Source of the DNA: Scilla litardierei
Taxonomy: Eukaryota; Streptophyta; Magnoliopsida; Asparagales; Asparagaceae
Direction: 5' to 3'
Length of the DNA stretch: 64,000 bases
NCBI GenBank assembly: GCA_030789695.1
Contig: CM061138.1
Span: 13,526,214-13,590,213 of the forward strand
Every line of letters starts with the position of its first letter. Within the stretch, counting starts at the first letter, position 1. The translations under genes were made by a program, and so were the position numbers. Below the pieces are notes generated by a model, which had not been told where the DNA came from, made no database searches, and saw only the letters and a list, made by a program, of their open reading frames with translations. Of this stretch, positions 10,677-20,520 are shown in pieces.

Positions 10677-10681
10677 AACAC

Positions 10682-11475
10682 ACCGTGATGCTCTCACCGA
10701 GTTGAGGCTGCAAGTTCAAGCTCCACCGATATGTAGCTCTGCAAGGTAAATCAGATGGGAGAGTTTGTATCATGGTGAGGGTTCAATGAAACAAAGAAAA
10801 AAAACTATATAGTTGAACTCACCTCCAGCAATACCCTCCAGCAATGCGGCTGAGGAGTCGAGCAGATGAGTGTGAGGAGCGATGCTCTGTTTCTTTGCAT
10901 GAGGTTGATGTTGAGGGCTAGCTAGGAGGTTGAAGATGAGGGCTGTTTCTTTGCGTGGAGTAATTGAGAAACCCAGGTTGAAGATGAGGGCTGATGTGAT
11001 CAAATAATTTCCCTCCCCCTAATTCCCTCCAAAACATCCCTCCTAAAATCCAACCGTGAGATATTCATTTAACAGTTAGTTTCTAATGCAGTCAAAATTT
11101 CATTCAAATTTTCTCTCATTGATGTGATCAATTGATTTGATCAAATCTCTAATTTCCCTCCCCCCTCATTCCCTCCAAACCTTCCCTCCAAAAATCCCAA
11201 CGTGAGGAATTCATTTCTAAGTCATTCAAATTTTCAGTCAAATTTTCTCTATGGGTTACAAATTTCATTAAAATTTCATTTACAAAATTTCAAACTTCAA
11301 AATAATCCTAGTCATCGGCATCTTATGCTAGTCATAAGTCCTTATCCTAGTCACTTGTCCTAGTAGGACAAAATTCAAAATATGTCATGAAATGTATAAT
11401 AGATATAGATATTTGTGTGTTCGATTTACATCAACATCAGTTATTGTATAGGCTTCTCAATAGCTACAACTAATA
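10682..11475. repeat. 3' flank of thaumatin-like gene with two diverged direct repeats
   Basis: No gene is visible. Two imperfect direct repeats of about 130 bp start with TGATGTGATCAA at 10992 and 11120. Both contain TTTCCCTCCCCC, ATTCCCTCCAAA and CGTGAG, followed by ATTCATTT. The 40 bases right of the GyA insertion (CTCTCACCGAGTTGAG) resemble those left of it (CTCTAACCGAGTTGAG), an older local duplication. Confidence 0.6.
11355..11371. repeat. 17-bp near-palindrome
   Basis: TTGTCCTAGTAGGACAA has 8-bp complementary arms around one G. Its half-site TAGGACAA also forms the core of the Helitron palindrome at 462-481. Confidence 0.8.
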
Positions 11476-11747
11476 TTATTTTGCCGACGGGCATACAACC
11501 ATGTAGAAGCTAGCACCTTGGCATGAAAGCACCCAAGCGTCATACTTCCAAGTATGAGCAGAAGGGCAAGCTGTCTTGAACAATCCAGCCGATGCTGAAG
11601 GCTGGCACCTGTCCCGCCCGCCGTACTCTCCGTCGCAACAATCCTTAGCATCGCCAGATGCATCACAGTCGCTCTGGCATCCGATAACGGTCCCATCCGG
11701 CCCCTTCACCTGTAAGTGAACGGGGCAGAGCTTGTTGATGTCTTCCG
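11476..11747 (-). pseudogene. Thaumatin-like protein, 3' part of exon 2, copy A
   Basis: This is the C-terminal third of a PR-5 family protein, a secreted beta-sandwich defence protein held by disulfides. The frame encodes the DINKLCP motif, GCQSDC, DCCDG, the YGGRDRC segment, LFKTACP and a final VVCPSAK followed by a stop at 11476-11478. Nine cysteines of the family pattern are present. The coding sequence begins abruptly at TTCCG (11743-11747), the target-site duplication of CopA. The rest of the exon lies 7.5 kb away at 19319-19716. With one TTCCG counted, the two halves join in frame. As arranged the gene cannot produce a full mRNA unless the whole element is removed. Confidence 0.9.
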
Positions 11748-12285
11748 TGTAGAAACTCAAGATCTAGATTAATCATTAAGCAAGACCTTGCAAATAATAA
11801 TCTAGATGTATAACATGCGGAATCTTAAATCATTGACCTACTCGGATTTAGCGGAAGCGTACCTGAGTCCATCGCTAATAATCTGAAAGATCCTGACGAT
11901 AGCACAGCGGGCGATCTTCCAGAATAGCACGAATCAACCGTTTGGAGAATCCCTTTAGACTTCTCCCGGTTTCTCTCCTAGCGACGGGACGTAGAAAAGA
12001 CGGCTCAACTTTGTTCGCGTATTCCGGGGACCATGACCGCTAATATTTATAGGCTAGCCTCCATAGCCCTAGGGTTTCCAACTCGGCCCATCAACGAGTT
12101 GAAGCCCAATAGTATCTACACATAAAGGCCCCACAACCTGTTTAACTCATTTAGCCCATTTAATTAATTAAAACCAGATCACTAATATATTGGGCTTAAT
12201 ATGACAGCGTAGCACTTATATAATTATTCACCGCATATTAGCCCAACGTTGGATTAAGATCCAACTTGTTGGATAAGTTCCAACA
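11748..12285 (-). repeat. CopA LTR (3' LTR of the element), copy A
   Basis: 538 bp. It differs from the right LTR at four sites that I see: CCT/CCA, GGG/GGA, TAG/TAA and CGG/CAG contexts. Two of these (GGG/GGA, CGG/CAG) also distinguish the LTR pair in copy B. It carries TATTTATAGG-type and CTATAAATATTA (minus strand) promoter-like sequence. Confidence 0.95.
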
Positions 12286-12298
12286 ATCTCCCACTTGG
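12286..12298 (-). other. CopA polypurine tract, copy A
   Basis: On the minus strand it reads CAAGTGGGAGAT directly before the LTR start TGTTGGAA, the standard plant copia PPT. Confidence 0.85.
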
Positions 12299-13187
12299 GC
12301 TATATGCTTAAACTTTATAATTATATTTCATAGTGTATACAACCAAATAAGATCTTAACTTACTGTCATTTCTTTAATGAGTTAAGAACAATCCGGTCCA
12401 TCAATTATATTAGCAAGGGATCAAAGAGATCTTCGCCGCAGCAATTGCAGCTCGACCCATCAGTGGTCACCGTGCTAATACAAAAGAATGACATGGATTA
12501 TGAAGTGGATGTGTAGCGTGGAAATTACATGTAATGTGATCTAACATGTCTATTTCCAACTGATCCTCCTTAACCTTAGTGAGATCATAAACAAAACAAA
12601 AACGGAGTGAAGCCGAACTGAAACCAAAAACTTTATTTCTGATCAGAAAATAACCTCAAGCTTAAGCTGGAGACTTAATTTTGTCTATCATATGAGCACC
12701 CAAAAGAACAAACTCCCACAAAACTGAATGGTCTTAGTGAAATGACATCCAAATGAGTAGCTAGCTCATAAAACCTTTTGGATGACATTTCCTTATTATA
12801 ACGGATCCGTAATTACATGGTTTGTTCCGATGTGCTCATTAGACAATTATACACTCCTATTAATCAACAATCTAGGAACTTGATCTCTGAATATCTAAAC
12901 TTTGTCGAGTTCCTGTTGTTGCTTAAATATAAAACTGCAGACTTCATTGTCACTAAATAAACTGTGTGGTGTCTCAACACCATCCCTAATTTGCAGCATA
13001 GTGACAAAATATGCAGATATATTTCATGATTTGGATGTCACATAATATGATATGAAATCTAAAGCCATGTTAGAAGAGACTATATAAAGGGACCATTTAG
13101 ATCTCTTCTAGTAGATGGCACCTAACATAGATTTTCATACATTCTTTGCATCCAATAAATGATCAGAGTCAGTATACCAAAATGATC

Positions 13188-14541
13188 TCAAACTCTTTTG
13201 ACTACTGATCCTTGAACATGTAATACTTTTGTTCTCCATAAATACCATAAGACACATTTGGCTGCTGTCAAATGGTCAACTCCTGAACTTAACAATCTGC
13301 CCAACACACCTGTAATATATGCAATAACCAAATGCATATAAAACTGAACATAATTTAGACTCCCTATTGGTGAGATATAGGAAATCTTCTGAAGATTATT
13401 CTCAGGGCAATTATTGAGACTAAACTTGTCTCCCACAGAATTTAGCATTCATTACCACATAGATATTATATAAATTACATGCTCCCACAGAACTTAGATA
13501 ACATCATTAAATATCATCTCAAAACCGAACGAGGTGATCACTTAATGAAATTTAATGTATCAGTAACGATATTGAAATGCTATACTAATGCCATTATAAA
13601 CCTTATAGAGTCTTTTATGAAAAGCCCAATAGAAAGTCTCTTTACACATTAATGCATTCTTTTCCGTATAAAGTCTTTGAGTGATACGCTTTAAATATTT
13701 TCTTAATACCCTTTTGAATTCCCTTTTGATTGTAAAAGACTATTTACAATCAATAGGTTTCAAAACCTTATGGCAATGAGAAAAGATTTTAAGTATCATT
13801 AAAAGACTTTCTTAATTAATGCATTAATCCATTTTAGAGATGTAGAACTTTTATGACTTGATGTAAGTCGAACTTCCATCATCCTAATGTCAACAGTGAG
13901 TTTGTCATCTCTTCAATGGATTTCCTGAATGGCAATTAGTGCTTTGAGAGTGCTAGAGTTTGTCCTTATGAACAATTTCCCAAGTAGGAGGAATTGCAAC
14001 ATTATCTTGAATTTATTGTGTCTTGAACAATGTCAGGAATACCATCCCGAACAATGCCAACAACACCTGTGTGGATATAATCCTCTTCAAGAGTAATGTC
14101 ACTAACTAAATTTCCCCCCTCAAACTCAGCATCCTCAAATAGGTGTGCATTTCCTAATTCGTTAATTAACTTAATAGTGGGATTATGTAAAATCATACAA
14201 AAATAATATCAACTTTAAAACTATTCAACAAAATTAGAAAATCATTAGCATTATGTCCTATTACTTTATTAGGCTTATAAAGCCTTACTTTAGTTGGACA
14301 TATCCAAACATGCAATTGATTTATTTGTTGAAACTTTATTAAGGATATAAGCTGCAATCAAAATATAACTGAATTTTAAACTGTTAATTCTTTCATTACA
14401 ACACATGTACTTAAACTGCAGGAATCTTAGAAATAAAGCAACATTTCCAAATAAATGAAGATTATAATGATCTTTTAAAGAACTAGAATAAACTAATTTT
14501 GAATTAAGAGACAACCAACTTTTCCATTCAAAATTGAACAC
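13188..14541 (-). pseudogene. CopA pol remnants (integrase end, linker, RNase H), copy A
   Basis: Three separate frames recall copia pol. 14290-14541 ends with AAYILNKVSTNKSI, the integrase C-terminus. 14002-14196 (GNAHLFEDAEFEGGN) matches the linker between integrase and RT. 13188-13448 (SPIGSLNYVQF, GVLGRLLSSGVDHLTAAKCVLWYL) matches the end of RT/start of RNase H. The catalytic RT and integrase core are not found; intervening sequence is noncoding. Copy B has the same decayed state. Confidence 0.75.
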
Positions 14542-14846
14542 TTATAACCAAATTTGTTCAAAATAGAAATGGAAATCCAAATTCCGTTAAAAACGGTACA
14601 TAATAGTCTCATAAAATTCAAATACAATCTAGCATTTAAAAGAAATAATCTAAATTTAATTTGCTTCTACTTGAACCATCTTGCCATTGCCCATATCGAT
14701 GTATCTTTCACCATCATTTGGCTTTTGGCATCTTAGGCAATCCTGCATAGACACAATGATGTGAATGGTTATACCAAATCTTTCCATCACGTGCCTATAA
14801 GTACCAAAGGTTGCATGAAAAGATATTAACTTAGAATCAAACCGAA

Positions 14847-15660
14847 TTAAAGAAACATACCCTTTTTAGCACGCCAAGCGTGATAATTTGAGCAATTCTT
14901 CTTTACATGCCCTTCAGCTCCACAGAAGAAACAACCATGACCTTCTGAACTTTTCAGTTCCCTTTGTTGTTTCTTTTGAGAAGCTGTATCTGCAGCTTCA
15001 GTATCCTTCTTCCTTTTGTTGAAGGTGGATGGCAAAAGAGGGCTTTCTGTCATTTCTTGCTCAAGCCTTTCATCTTCCTTTACACAGTTTGAGATGAGCT
15101 CATCCAGAGACCAAGTCTCATCCTTCAGATTGTAGCTCATCTTAAACTGGTCAAACTGAGATGGAAGAGATATCATAACAAAATGCACTAGCAGAGCCTC
15201 AGAGAGGTCTAGCTCAAGTACTTTCAACCTTGAAGCAATATCAGACATCTTCATTATATGCTCTCTGATGTTTCCTTTACCTTCATATTTCATTGAAGAT
15301 AGGTTTGTCAAGAATGTATTAATTTCGCCCTTTTCATTCTCGACAAACTTCTTTTCAAGCTCAATAAGGAACCATTTAGCTGTGGAAATTTTCTCTGAAA
15401 GAGAACCCCTGAGATATTCTGGAATGACATTCTTTATAAGCATTAGGCTCATGCGATTTGATCTCTTCCACTCCTCCATCTCCCTCTGTTCAACAGAGGT
15501 ACTCTCATCAGTGAGTGGTGGAGGACAATGAGTCCTTAATGCCAGATCAAGATCCATGACTCCGAGGATTATCAAAAGATTCTCCTTCCATGCCTTGAAG
15601 TTAGTGCCATTAAGGACTGGAATTGATTTTAGGTTGGCAGAAAAATTTTCAGGAAAATTA
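14847..15660 (-). pseudogene. CopA gag (UBN2-type, zinc knuckle), copy A
   Basis: A clean frame of 242 codons from the ATG at 15575. Coding similarity extends upstream to about 15660 (LNGTNFKAWKENLLI, typical copia gag start). It contains LSEKISTAKWFLIELEKKF, MKYEGKGNIREHIMKMSDIASRL and, at the C-terminus, the zinc knuckle CFFCGAEGHVKKNC followed by HAWRAKKG. It binds RNA and builds the particle in intact elements. It stops after the knuckle, so protease is not fused. Upstream on the minus strand a pyrimidine tract ends in TTTTCAG at 15662-15664, so gag may be reached by splicing of the long leader. Copy B differs by V to A in one codon. Confidence 0.85.
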
Positions 15661-15664
15661 GCTG

Positions 15665-17580
15665 AAAAGAGAACAAGAAAACAATTTATAACATGTTCAT
15701 ATGAGTATTAAATACAACAACAAATTCAAATGAATGCTATTTTCCCATCTCAAGACATCCCCCACTAGTCCAATATTTATCTTTGGATAATCTATTGACT
15801 AGTCACTGACATCTTGTTGTAGCAATCAGACAATGACAATAATAACATGCCAAAAATAAAACTTCCTTTGGGCCGAATTAAATTTGCATGCATTGAACTC
15901 ACTAATCATCACCTTGTCTATTGCCACATGTGCGCATGAAATGGTAGAGAACGGTAATCTTCCTTTGGGCCGATTTAGCATTCTTACGCAAATCACGGGC
16001 ACATTAGATTCTTTTTATATTCATGAAATGAAATAATGCGAACCAACAGAGCCCACTTTGGCGAGGTGATGATCGCACGAAATCATTTCAAAAAATATAT
16101 ACCTTTGCAGAATTTGAATCTAAGTCTCAATTTAATACATGAATATACTTTAAGTGGAGATATTCAAGTCCACTTTTCTTCAAAATCTAATTTAAGGCAA
16201 CCAATTTTCATACAAAAGTATGTATTCAACTTGTTATATTTCGAGATTAGAACTGATCTTCACAAGAAAACCCACTTTGGTGAGTTGAGGATATAATCAT
16301 TCTATATTCGAAATATATAATTTATTGTGCCAAAAATTTAAATTGAAACTAAACCGAATTTAACAAAAAATGATTACACCAAGTGGAAATATATATAAGA
16401 ACATTTTATTCCACTTTTCTAATCATTTATATTGAGTTAAATAAAATCCATAACTTCAACACAAATTTTCTTCTTCAGAAAGAGGTATATAGGTATACTA
16501 ATGTGTATATGAACATACATTGTAAAGTTATATATATAAATATACACCCTATCCCATTTTAGATATAACTTTAAATGTGTCAAAATTCCTTAAGGCCATT
16601 TGCTTGATGGTTGGTGCACAAAAAAATTCTTTAAGGCCTTTTAAACTGATTCTTGAGGAGAAATATGGTTAAACCCTTTATTTGCTCCTGAAGAAAACAC
16701 TTGAATTTTGTGTTTTAATTTAAATCTAATTTTAGGCAAACTGAATTTTCATACCAACGTATGGAGTCAACTTGTTATATACCGAAGTATATATATATGG
16801 TTTTAAGCCTTAAACTTAGAATTTAAATTTATTTTGCACATTTAACACAAAATTTTATCTTTGAGGAGGAATATATAAAAGTCTTATTTCCTCCTTCAAT
16901 CCAAATTAAATTCAATTTTGGACAACCAATCATACGATAGTATGTATTTTACCGTTTATGTTACGAAATAATAATAATTTAACAGTAAAGCACACTTTGG
17001 TGGGATCCCGTAATAATTAAAATTATTTTGAAACATATAATCTAATGTGCCCAAAAATTGAATTCAAATGAAACTGAACTTAAATGTAAATATACAAGAA
17101 AGCCTTTTATTTACTCTTTCGATCCGTTTAAAATTCATCCAGGCAACTGATCATACTGAGTATGTATTCTAATCCGTTTACATTCTGAAATAATAACAAT
17201 TTTAATAGTAAAACCCACTTTGGTGGAATTTTACAAAAAATTGGAATTATTTCAAAAAAAATGTATATATGACTGAATTTTGCCTAAAGAATTAAAATTG
17301 GAATGAACTTAAATTTAACACACAAAATTGGGTCTACAGGAAATATATATACACAACCATTTATTTCCTCCCTTTTAATGAATTTAAATTCAAGATTTTT
17401 TAGGCACCAAATTTACATACAAAGTATGTCCGTAACTTTTTATATATCGAAATAAGAGTAATCGCCACGATAAAGCCCACTTTGGTGGGGATTTGATTTA
17501 ATTACAATCATTTCGATATATATATGATGAAGCGTGCCAAAAATTGAATTTAAAATTCAAACTGAATTTTAACAAAAATT
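15665..17580 (-). repeat. CopA leader: repeated double-hairpin modules, copy A
   Basis: AT-rich noncoding leader. A module recurs about every 200-280 bases. One part is a small hairpin with arms CATAC/GTATG and variable loop: 16209-16222 AAAA, 16750-16763 CAAC, 16931-16944 GATA, 17152-17164 TGA, 17416-17428 AAA. Within about 65 bases to the right follows CCCACTTTGGTGG at about 16271, 16991, 17214 and 17476, itself a hairpin (CCCAC/GTGGG, loop TTTG) where complete. Another CCCACTTTGG is at 16052. Stems stay, loops change. Confidence 0.75.
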
Positions 17581-17588
17581 TATACTTT

Positions 17589-17592
<4 letters not shown>

Positions 17593-17658
<66 letters not shown>
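17593..17658. repeat. (AT)n microsatellite in CopA leader, copy A
   Basis: About 33 AT units. The copy B tract at about 43719-43755 is more than 20 bp shorter and carries an extra A, so the length changed after duplication. Confidence 0.95.
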
Positions 17659-17662
<4 letters not shown>

Positions 17663-17907
17663 ACTTATTTCCCCTTTCATTAGTGTTAAAATAAATCCAA
17701 AACAACCCCAAATTTGTGTCCAAATGACCCAAAAATTGGGTCCAAAATTAGCCATGTGCCCAAAAAAATTGTTTTGCAATAAGCCCAAAAGAAGGCTAAA
17801 AACTGTTTTGCAATAATAGGCCCAAAAACACCCAAACAAGTCCCAAAACAGGCCCAGCCCAATCCTCCCCCCAAAAAAGTCTTTTTTTAGGGTTAGGGTT
17901 TTCTGAT

Positions 17908-18565
17908 TGGGGGGGCGGCGGCGGCCGCCGCCGCCCCCATCTTTGCTGTCGGGCGCCTGCAGGGGGGGCCGGCGCCCGTTTCTCCGGCTGGGGGCGGCTG
18001 GGCGCCGCCCCCCCCCCCCCCCCCCCCTCAAGGTGCGACGGGGGCGGCAGGGATGCCGCCCCCTTGCAGATCCACGGCAGGCCCCTGATGGGGCCTGCTC
18101 TATTCCGTCGGGGGCGGCTGGGCCATCGCCCCCCCTGCGATCCCAACGGGGGCGGCGGAGGCCGCCCCCTCTGATGCTGAGGGGGGCGGCTTCCGCCGCT
18201 CCCTCTGATTCCGATGGGGGCGGCGGAAGCCGCCCCCTCCGACGCTGACGGGGGCGGCTTCGACCGCCCCCCGCTGATCTCGACGGGGGCGGCGGAAGCC
18301 GCCCCCCTTTGTCGCCGACGGGGGCGGATTCCGCCGCCCCCTTCTGATCTCGACGGGGGCGGCGGAAGCCGCCGCCCTCGTCGCCGACGGGGGCGGATTC
18401 CGTCGCCCCCCTCCTTTCCCCTTTTGCGATTCATCCTACAGGGGCGGCTTTGCCGCCCCTTTCTTGTTCTGTGTCGACGCCGACGTGGCCGGCGCCGATC
18501 TTCCGATGGTGGCGGCCCTGCCGCCCCTCTTTTGCTGTGTCGGGCGGCGGCCGGCGGGCCGCCCC
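17908..18565. repeat. GC-rich hairpin array in CopA leader, copy A
   Basis: Roughly 650 bases of GGGGGCGGC-type blocks alternating with TCTGATCTCGAC/TCGCCGAC spacers. Several blocks are perfect inverted repeats. At 18216-18237 and again at 18285-18306, arms GGGGGCGGC and GCCGCCCCC enclose GGAA; read on the element's own (minus) strand the loop is TTCC. A C-run lies near 18009-18027. Long arginine/proline/glycine frames here are translated repeats, not genes. Confidence 0.85.
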
Positions 18566-18780
18566 CGATCTAGGGTTTGCTAAAAAAACAATTTTTTTAA
18601 ACAGGAAAAATCAATCAAAAAACCCCAATTTTCATAGATCTGAAACTTATAACTGATAAAAATCTAATTTTTATCAGATCCGAAACTTAAGACAGATTAA
18701 AAATCTGATTTTTTTTTAATCAGATCTACTACGAGCAGTCAAAAAATTTAAGATCCAAGCATGGTGGCTCCGATACCACT
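18566..18780 (-). other. CopA 5' leader start and primer-binding site (18766-18778), copy A
   Basis: On the minus strand, two bases after the LTR end TTCTACA, TGGTATCGGAGCC matches the initiator Met-tRNA 3' end (TGGTATCAGAGC is usual). The rest is AT-rich with AAATCTGATTTTT-type inverted repeats (18650-18725). Confidence 0.85.
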
Positions 18781-19318
18781 TGTAGAAACTCAAGATCTAG
18801 ATTAATCATTAAGCAAGACCATGCAAATAATAATCTAGATGTATAACATGCGGAATCTTAAATCATTGACCTACTCGGATTTAGCGGAAGCGTACCTGAG
18901 TCCATCGCTAATAATCTGAAAGATCCTGACGATAGCACAGCGGACGATCTTCCAGAATAGCACGAATCAACCGTTTGGAGAATCCCTTTAGACTTCTCCC
19001 GGTTTCTCTCCTAACGACGGGACGTAGAAAAGACAGCTCAACTTTGTTCGCGTATTCCGGGGACCATGACCGCTAATATTTATAGGCTAGCCTCCATAGC
19101 CCTAGGGTTTCCAACTCGGCCCATCAACGAGTTGAAGCCCAATAGTATCTACACATAAAGGCCCCACAACCTGTTTAACTCATTTAGCCCATTTAATTAA
19201 TTAAAACCAGATCACTAATATATTGGGCTTAATATGACAGCGTAGCACTTATATAATTATTCACCGCATATTAGCCCAACGTTGGATTAAGATCCAACTT
19301 GTTGGATAAGTTCCAACA
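18781..19318 (-). repeat. CopA LTR (5' LTR of the element), copy A
   Basis: 538 bp, ending TTCCAACA before the TTCCG duplication. The differences from the partner LTR are listed under the left LTR. Confidence 0.95.
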
Positions 19319-19716
19319 TTCCGCACAACCGGCCGGCTGGCACGACGCGGGCCCGTGCTCGGGGCGCACCATGACCGGCACATTGAACCCGTGCTGCAGG
19401 CTGACGCCGTAGTCTAGGGACAGGTTGCCGGACCGGCTCGCGACCTCGAGGGCCGTGAAGGGAGGATCTGGCGGCCGGCCTTGGCACGACTCGGTGCCCG
19501 AGTCGCAGTTTCCGGTCAGGCACGAGAATTTGCCCGTGCCGTCGGTGGCGCCGTGGGTGCGGAACCAGAGCCGGCCGCGCCAGTCGTCGTCGGCATTGAT
19601 GATGAGGATCTCGTCCGGCGGCACCTCAAAGATGATTAGGTCCATGGACGGGACCGTGTCGATCCACACCGAGTGCTGGCAACTGTTGTCGACTGTGTAC
19701 TGCCTCGAATACGCAC
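19319..19716 (-). pseudogene. Thaumatin-like protein, 5' part of exon 2, copy A
   Basis: This encodes the N-terminal two thirds of the PR-5 fold: YTVDNSCQHSVWIDTVP, RGRLWFRTHGATDG, FSCLTGNC, PPFTALEV, LSLDYGVSLQHGFNVPVMV and ASCQPAGCAE. It then meets the CopA insertion at TTCCG. The frame is open up to the insertion. The acceptor is ATACTAG ending at 19717, so the exon starts at 19716 (phase 1). Six cysteines are present. The cysteine normally found in the RTGC/RTDC motif is replaced by histidine (RTHG), which leaves the partner cysteine in FSC without its usual disulfide. GC content is far above the AT-rich surroundings. Confidence 0.9.
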
Positions 19717-19799
19717 CTAGTATTACATGTTCATACACTTGCGTAGTTAAGACGCATATTTACAAGTACATAAAACAATTTGAGAGTATGTATACTGAC

Positions 19800-19866
19800 C
19801 GTCCACGACGAAGAGAAGCAGAAGCAAGATGACAGTGGCTCTTCTTCTTAGCGAGATTGCCGCCAT
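19800..19866 (-). pseudogene. Thaumatin-like protein, exon 1 (signal peptide), copy A
   Basis: The ATG is at 19866. The exon encodes MAAISLRRRATVILLLLLF plus VVDG: a basic start and a leucine-rich core typical of a secretory signal peptide. The donor is ACG|GTCAGT at 19799; an 83-bp intron (19717-19799) follows. Joined to exon 2 the frame continues as G-AYSRQYTV. An intron just after the signal peptide is usual in this family. Total coding length without the transposon would be 732 bp (243 residues), normal for a thaumatin-like protein. Intron borders are inferred from frame and consensus. Confidence 0.8.
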
Positions 19867-20520
19867 ACTTAGCATTGATGCAAGGCAAAGTTGATGGTGA
19901 TGCATTCTTATAGTAGGATTGGGAGGGAGAAGGGGTTAGCATTAGCAACCAATCAATGGCATATTTGGAAAAATCCACGTAGATAGAGTTTTTAGAGTTC
20001 TTAGTCTGCATTCTTTCATTTTTCTTAATCTTTTAATCTGTTTTTTTAAAAAGGAAAAATCCACGTAGATGAAGCACTACACACGCTTGTATTATGATGA
20101 AAAGTTTGTGTCTATTTCATCTTTTTAATTTTCTGTTTGGATGGGTATTAATGGCTTGTGTATTCAAACATTAAGCTTGCTAAATATGTGCCCAATGAAG
20201 ATAGAATTTATAGCCAAGCTTAGCAAACTTAATGACTAGAGGCTTGGCTCACCAAGACCAATCCTTATCTTTGATGAATAATTAGTGGAACTATTAAGCC
20301 CTTCCTTTTGTTTATTTCTTACTTGGGTGCAGTTCTAAGACTTTCTTCTATAATTTCCTACTCATTTAGATGGATCGCTACTAGCAGGGCTAATACTTAG
20401 TCTTTATGATATGAATATGGCATTACTACGTAAATGATGGTGTGGCTCCATTCGCGGATATATATACTCAACATGAAACTTATGTTTAAGGCAGGCCAAT
20501 GTCTGCCTTGTGGAGAGGGA
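19867..20520 (-). promoter_or_regulatory. Upstream region of thaumatin-like gene, copy A
   Basis: On the minus strand CCAAT (19918-19922) and TATAAG (19907-19912) stand about 40-55 bases before the ATG, a plausible core promoter. The remaining 600 bases are AT-rich without a gene. TAAGCTTGCTAAATATG near 20172 and AAGCTTAGCAAACTTAATG near 20215 form a loose inverted pair. Copy B carries a 9-bp insertion here at 46190-46198. Confidence 0.55.

Larger units (their letters stand above)
2881..10681 (+). mobile_element. Large-LTR Ty3/gypsy-type element GyA, copy A, with TSDs
   Basis: The element proper is 2886-10676 (7791 bp). Two direct LTRs (3066 and 3075 bp) begin TGTAACGGC and end GTCGTTACA, so the ends are inverted (TGTAACG/CGTTACA). 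They are flanked by an exact 5-bp duplication, AACAC (2881-2885 and 10677-10681). The interior is only 1650 bp and keeps remnants of gag C-terminus and protease, with no reverse transcriptase, RNase H or integrase. It must have been moved by enzymes of another element. LTR-LTR differences such as A/C in GAAGAACCC versus GACGAACCC recur in copy B, so insertion predates the segmental duplication. Confidence 0.93.
11748..19318 (-). mobile_element. Ty1/copia element CopA, copy A, inserted in thaumatin-like gene
   Basis: The element is 7571 bp, with identical-length 538-bp LTRs (11748-12285 and 18781-19318). Read on the minus strand they run from TGTTGGAACTTATCC to GAGTTTCTACA. It is flanked by TTCCG duplications (11743-11747, 19319-19323). 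The PPT is AAGTGGGAGA beside the left LTR; the PBS TGGTATCGGAGCC beside the right LTR matches initiator Met-tRNA with one change. A gag frame survives; most of protease, integrase and reverse transcriptase is deleted. A 3.1-kb leader with unusual repeats separates the PBS from gag. It is non-autonomous today. Confidence 0.95.

Noticed and set aside
11748..12285. Intron of the thaumatin-like gene
   Set aside because: The 7.5-kb interruption is bounded by LTRs and a 5-bp duplication rather than GT-AG, so it is an insertion.
14554..14736. 60-codon plus-strand frame in CopA
   Set aside because: AT-rich noncoding remnant of deleted pol; no similarity recognised.
17498..18573. Long Ile-Tyr and Arg/Pro/Gly frames in CopA leader
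   Set aside because: They translate the (AT)n tract and the GC-rich hairpin array; frames exist on both strands and change with tract length in copy B.
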